This document shows, piece after piece, positions 61,045 to 64,000 of a stretch of DNA of 64,000 nucleotides (the first letter of the stretch is position 1; every line of letters begins with the position of its first letter). The notes under the pieces were generated by a model. It saw only the letters and a program-made list of their open reading frames with translations, had not been told where the DNA came from and searched no databases. Origin of the DNA: Flavobacterium hydrophilum (GTDB lineage: Bacteria > Bacteroidota > Bacteroidia > Flavobacteriales > Flavobacteriaceae); NCBI RefSeq assembly GCF_003202405.1, contig NZ_QJHL01000001.1, positions 434,001-498,000 of the forward strand. Reading direction: 5' to 3'. The position numbers and the translations under genes were made by a program.

Positions 61045-64000
61045 TTATTTTAATGAGTTTACATCTTGAATGGTATTACCCACACCATTACTATTTACCT
61101 TGATATAATCTGTAATTTTTAAACTTTTGGAATCAGTACCTGTACCAATCAAATATTTACTATCATCCGTTTTTCTTGAAATGCTTCTAATATCAAAAGT
61201 GTTGGATGTTGATTTTACCTTTGCTAAAGCATTGGTTTGTGGTGTCGTTAGAGCCGTAGAACTGCTTAATTTAGTTTCTAATACAATCGCATTATCGAAG
61301 TCTAAAATTTCTTGGCCTAAAACAGTTTTCTTTTTCACTAAAACAAAGTCAGCTACAAAAAACTCATCTGCACCATTTACTATATGACCTGTTTTAATTT
61401 GAACCTGCTCGAAAATAGCATAATCGTTTAAGTCAATATTTGGATACTTAGATAAAAGCTTGCTTCTTAAAACAGATAAATTACTTGAAACAAATTGCTC
61501 AAAATCTTTTCCTGCTTGGGTTACTGTTTTAAAGAAATTCCCTTTTGCCCACTTGTCCCAACGTGTACCGCCTGTTTTGGCTAATTCAAAACTATATTTA
61601 GGGTCGTCTTTTAATGTTTTCCAAATATCAGTTAAATCGTCCGGACTTTCTTTTAAAAGTGTTTTTAGTCCTGCTCCGTTAGAAGCAGAAGTGATATCAG
61701 CTTCCAACTTCGTTAAATAACTTGTATCTAAACCATCTAATTTTGAAATTAAATTCGCATCTGCAACATCATCTAAAGTATTAATCCATGTTTTAAGGCT
61801 GGTAAAATTGTCTATTTTATTGAGTAACGAAGCCTTCCCCCCATTATTAATTCCTAAAACCACTTTCTCACCACTTGCAACACCAGCAGTTCCCTTAGGA
61901 ATCTCTGACTCAGAAAGTACTTTACTTATATTGCCTGGAGAAAACTCTTTACAAATACCTTCTCCTTTTATACTACCATTTTCAAAAACGGCGACAGCTC
62001 CTTCCCATGCGGTAACCTTGCTTGTTCCACCTAGTTTGTTGGCCAGATTTTGGGCAGCATTTAAATCACCACACGAAAGTAAAACAATATTTTTGTTTTT
62101 CAAATTGTTTTTTACGAGCCAAGAAGCTAGTGCTTTGTGGTTCATAACGACATTTGACATGCCATTTCTTACGACACTAAACGTTTCTCCACTACCATGT
62201 ACAATTAAATACACTTTCTCTCCTGAGTTTCCTATTTTTGAAAGGTATTGTTGGGCTTTAGTTACGTCATCTGCACCTAATGCTACTACGTTTTTAGGAA
62301 ACTGTTCTACATCTTCAGCTACGCTTGCTAATATTGTTTCATTTGTAGTAACATCATCTGTTAATGCTACAATTTCATCTAAATTATTAGTTACTACATT
62401 ACTTGTTTTTTCAACTGTAGAAAGTCCTTTTGCAATTGGTTTAAGAATTTTTCCCGTCCCAAATACAGCTACTTCAAAACCTAAATTCGTAACCTTATTT
62501 AAGGTTCTGCATATTTTTGCAAATTGTACTGCTTCTACGCCTAAACGTGCTGCTACAACAGCCGAATATTCTCCCAGTGTTAGCACAACCGGCACGACCA
62601 TCATGGTTAGTCTGCCATAGCGCCATGGGTTACCATTAGTTATAAATATGCCGTATAAGTTATGTGCAGCTTCTTTTACTTGTTTATATTTTTCATAAGC
62701 TGCTGGATTTATTACAACAGATATCACATCTTGTTGTGTAATAACTTCATTGGCTGCTAATTTTTTAGAAATATCGATAATATTCTTCATTTGTTGCAGA
62801 TAACCTTTGGGTTGCTCTATCAAAGAATATTTTACAAGTCCTACTCCTAACTCCTTTAGTCCTCCTATTAATTGAGGTATATCCAATGTTTGACAAAATT
62901 CATATAAAAATCCAGCTACAAAACTGTCTTTATTGTTTTCTTCCCCTAAAGTACATTCCACGAGTGACTGAATGGAATAATATACTTTAAAAATGACACT
63001 TTCTATTCCTTCCGTATCAAAATCAGGGTTGTCTTTTTTCTTTTGGGCTATTTTAGCTTCAACAAGGTTAGCTATACAAACATTACCAACTCCTATTATC
63101 GATTCTATATTAAATACTGCTTTAGTAACCGTGCCATTAGCATCAATTTCAACTTCAACAGCTGCTCTGCCTGCTTTTACTTCTGCCTGATAGTCTGCAT
63201 CTGCCTCAGATTTTTTGGAAGAACCTTTTGGATAGGTAATGACCTTAATACCTTTACCGTAAACTTCTGATAATGCCGTAAAAAAGCTATCTAATTTTGA
63301 TTTATTATCACTTGAAATATTTATTACTTCGCCGGCAGATTTATATTCTGAATAAACATAATTTACAGGTTTATTTCCATGACTATCGCATTTACTACAA
63401 TTAACATAAGCCCAATAGGTATTTCTATTTTCGTTTTCTTCTTTTACAAATAGGTCGTCTGTGCTATTTTTTTTGATATAACTATTTAATTTTTCACTAC
63501 TTTTTGATTTTATAATATCGGCTAATTCTTTATTATAAATTGTTCTTATATACTTACCGAATGATCCTTGATTTTCAAAAAATAGAAATATTTTGCTGTT
63601 ATCTTTAGGGGTAGTTATAGTATTATTATAAGCATTGCCTTTGGAATCTATGTATTTTCCTAGACCATTAGCATCCTCTTTCCATTCATAAGTAATATCA
63701 TTTGAAACAATCCCTCTTAAAAAACCTTTGGAATCAGTTGTTCCGCTAGCTTTTACTTTATTTTGATCTCCGCTACTCACAAAGCTCCAATCAGGAGCAA
63801 GGGCAAAACCACCAAGTAATCCCCCGGAAGAACTCTTCTGAAACCCATAAAATTTCCATCCACCACTGTGGATAATATCCCAGTCATTATGAGAGAGTCT
63901 TGTTCCTTCTTCATCATAATCCATTAAAAGGTCTGTTTTTTCTGATTCAGCCTCGGTTTCAAATGGGTGTTTCAGGCCAAAAATACCGTGACCTAATTCG
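61045..64000 (-). CDS. Polymorphic-toxin-like protein: zincin, C80/caspase-like protease, PD-(D/E)XK-like C-terminus (5' end outside window)
   Basis: The frame runs on past the ATG at 63924 to the window edge, so the true start is outside; at least 984 residues are seen. The first visible residues, ELGHGIFGLKHPF, are the tail of a zinc-protease HExxHxxGxxH motif, and LLMDYD 12 residues on is a Met-turn. Further on, VYLIVHGSGETF and, 43 residues later, VLLSCGD (about 62205 and 62075) look like the His and Cys of a C80/caspase-type protease. The last ~170 residues contain ADFVLVKKKT and VLETKLSSS, a D...E-x-K pattern of PD-(D/E)XK nucleases. A hydrophobic segment (MMVVPVVLTLGEYSAVVAARLGV) may help translocation. 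An immunity-type gene follows 4 nt later. Confidence 0.78.
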   Translation of the reverse strand, partial: ELGHGIFGLKHPFETEAESEKTDLLMDYDEEGTRLSHNDWDIIHSGGWKFYGFQKSSSGGLLGGFALAPDWSFVSSGDQNKVKASGTTDSKGFLRGIVSNDITYEWKEDANGLGKYIDSKGNAYNNTITTPKDNSKIFLFFENQGSFGKYIRTIYNKELADIIKSKSSEKLNSYIKKNSTDDLFVKEENENRNTYWAYVNCSKCDSHGNKPVNYVYSEYKSAGEVINISSDNKSKLDSFFTALSEVYGKGIKVITYPKGSSKKSEADADYQAEVKAGRAAVEVEIDANGTVTKAVFNIESIIGVGNVCIANLVEAKIAQKKKDNPDFDTEGIESVIFKVYYSIQSLVECTLGEENNKDSFVAGFLYEFCQTLDIPQLIGGLKELGVGLVKYSLIEQPKGYLQQMKNIIDISKKLAANEVITQQDVISVVINPAAYEKYKQVKEAAHNLYGIFITNGNPWRYGRLTMMVVPVVLTLGEYSAVVAARLGVEAVQFAKICRTLNKVTNLGFEVAVFGTGKILKPIAKGLSTVEKTSNVVTNNLDEIVALTDDVTTNETILASVAEDVEQFPKNVVALGADDVTKAQQYLSKIGNSGEKVYLIVHGSGETFSVVRNGMSNVVMNHKALASWLVKNNLKNKNIVLLSCGDLNAAQNLANKLGGTSKVTAWEGAVAVFENGSIKGEGICKEFSPGNISKVLSESEIPKGTAGVASGEKVVLGINNGGKASLLNKIDNFTSLKTWINTLDDVADANLISKLDGLDTSYLTKLEADITSASNGAGLKTLLKESPDDLTDIWKTLKDDPKYSFELAKTGGTRWDKWAKGNFFKTVTQAGKDFEQFVSSNLSVLRSKLLSKYPNIDLNDYAIFEQVQIKTGHIVNGADEFFVADFVLVKKKTVLGQEILDFDNAIVLETKLSSSTALTTPQTNALAKVKSTSNTFDIRSISRKTDDSKYLIGTGTDSKSLKITDYIKVNSNGVGNTIQDVNSLK

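Noticed and set aside
61127..63270. Plus-strand frames up to 270 codons opposite the toxin gene
   Set aside because: Composition and lack of any recognisable domain mark them as shadows; the minus-strand frame carries clear motifs.

Overview
The window looks like a chromosomal piece of a Bacteroidota genome, most likely Flavobacterium or a close relative. Evidence: low GC; two SusC/SusD pairs each preceded by an ECF sigma factor and a FecR-type anti-sigma; proteins ending in type IX secretion (T9SS) sorting domains; lipoboxes followed by short polar stretches; and several promoter candidates of the Bacteroidota type (TTTG, 17-21 nt, TAnnTTTG). No tRNA, rRNA, CRISPR array, transposase or integrase was seen. 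The genus is an inference from these features.

Layout. 1-3.6 kb (minus strand): a cut DUF4833 gene, a GtrA membrane protein, a CDP-alcohol phosphatidyltransferase, a phytanoyl-CoA-type dioxygenase and a short-chain dehydrogenase, loosely suggesting envelope lipid or glycan work. 3.7-6.9 kb: a divergent two-component pair, with a small lipoprotein and a strong terminator between. 7-17.3 kb: a secreted metallophosphoesterase, a PI-PLC-like phosphodiesterase and a sigma/FecR/SusC/SusD uptake locus. 17.5-20 kb: an accessory patch of three small genes separated by structured direct repeats. The first two genes are bounded by their own private 9-bp inverted repeats (GTT...AAC), resembling integron cassettes but with no integrase. 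20.2-23 kb: a second kinase/regulator pair and a small secreted repeat protein.

23-41 kb (minus strand) is one large locus: sigma factor, FecR, SusC, SusD, DUF4843 and PKD-like surface lipoproteins, a thioredoxin, an aspartic protease with two DTGA motifs, a TlpA-type thioredoxin, an M16 metallopeptidase and DsbD. I read it as a sigma-controlled outer-membrane import system for a peptide or protein, with periplasmic disulfide reduction and proteolysis. The substrate is unknown.

41.4-49 kb: signalling genes (an ATPase-less PAS protein with a pseudo-receiver, a Crp/Fnr regulator with a reductase, and an Rcp-type receiver followed by an eight-PAS histidine kinase). 49-60 kb: secreted proteins, namely a DUF1080 lipoprotein, a T9SS protein behind a LacI-type palindrome, an S41 protease, and a 1751-residue T9SS leucine-rich-repeat protein with alternating modules. 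60.3-64 kb: the 3' part of a polymorphic-toxin-like gene (zincin motif, caspase/C80-like protease, PD-(D/E)XK-like C-terminus) followed 4 nt later by its probable immunity gene.

Most promising for new biology: the cassette-like array at 17.5-20 kb, the thiol/protease SusCD locus, and the self-processing toxin candidate at the right edge.
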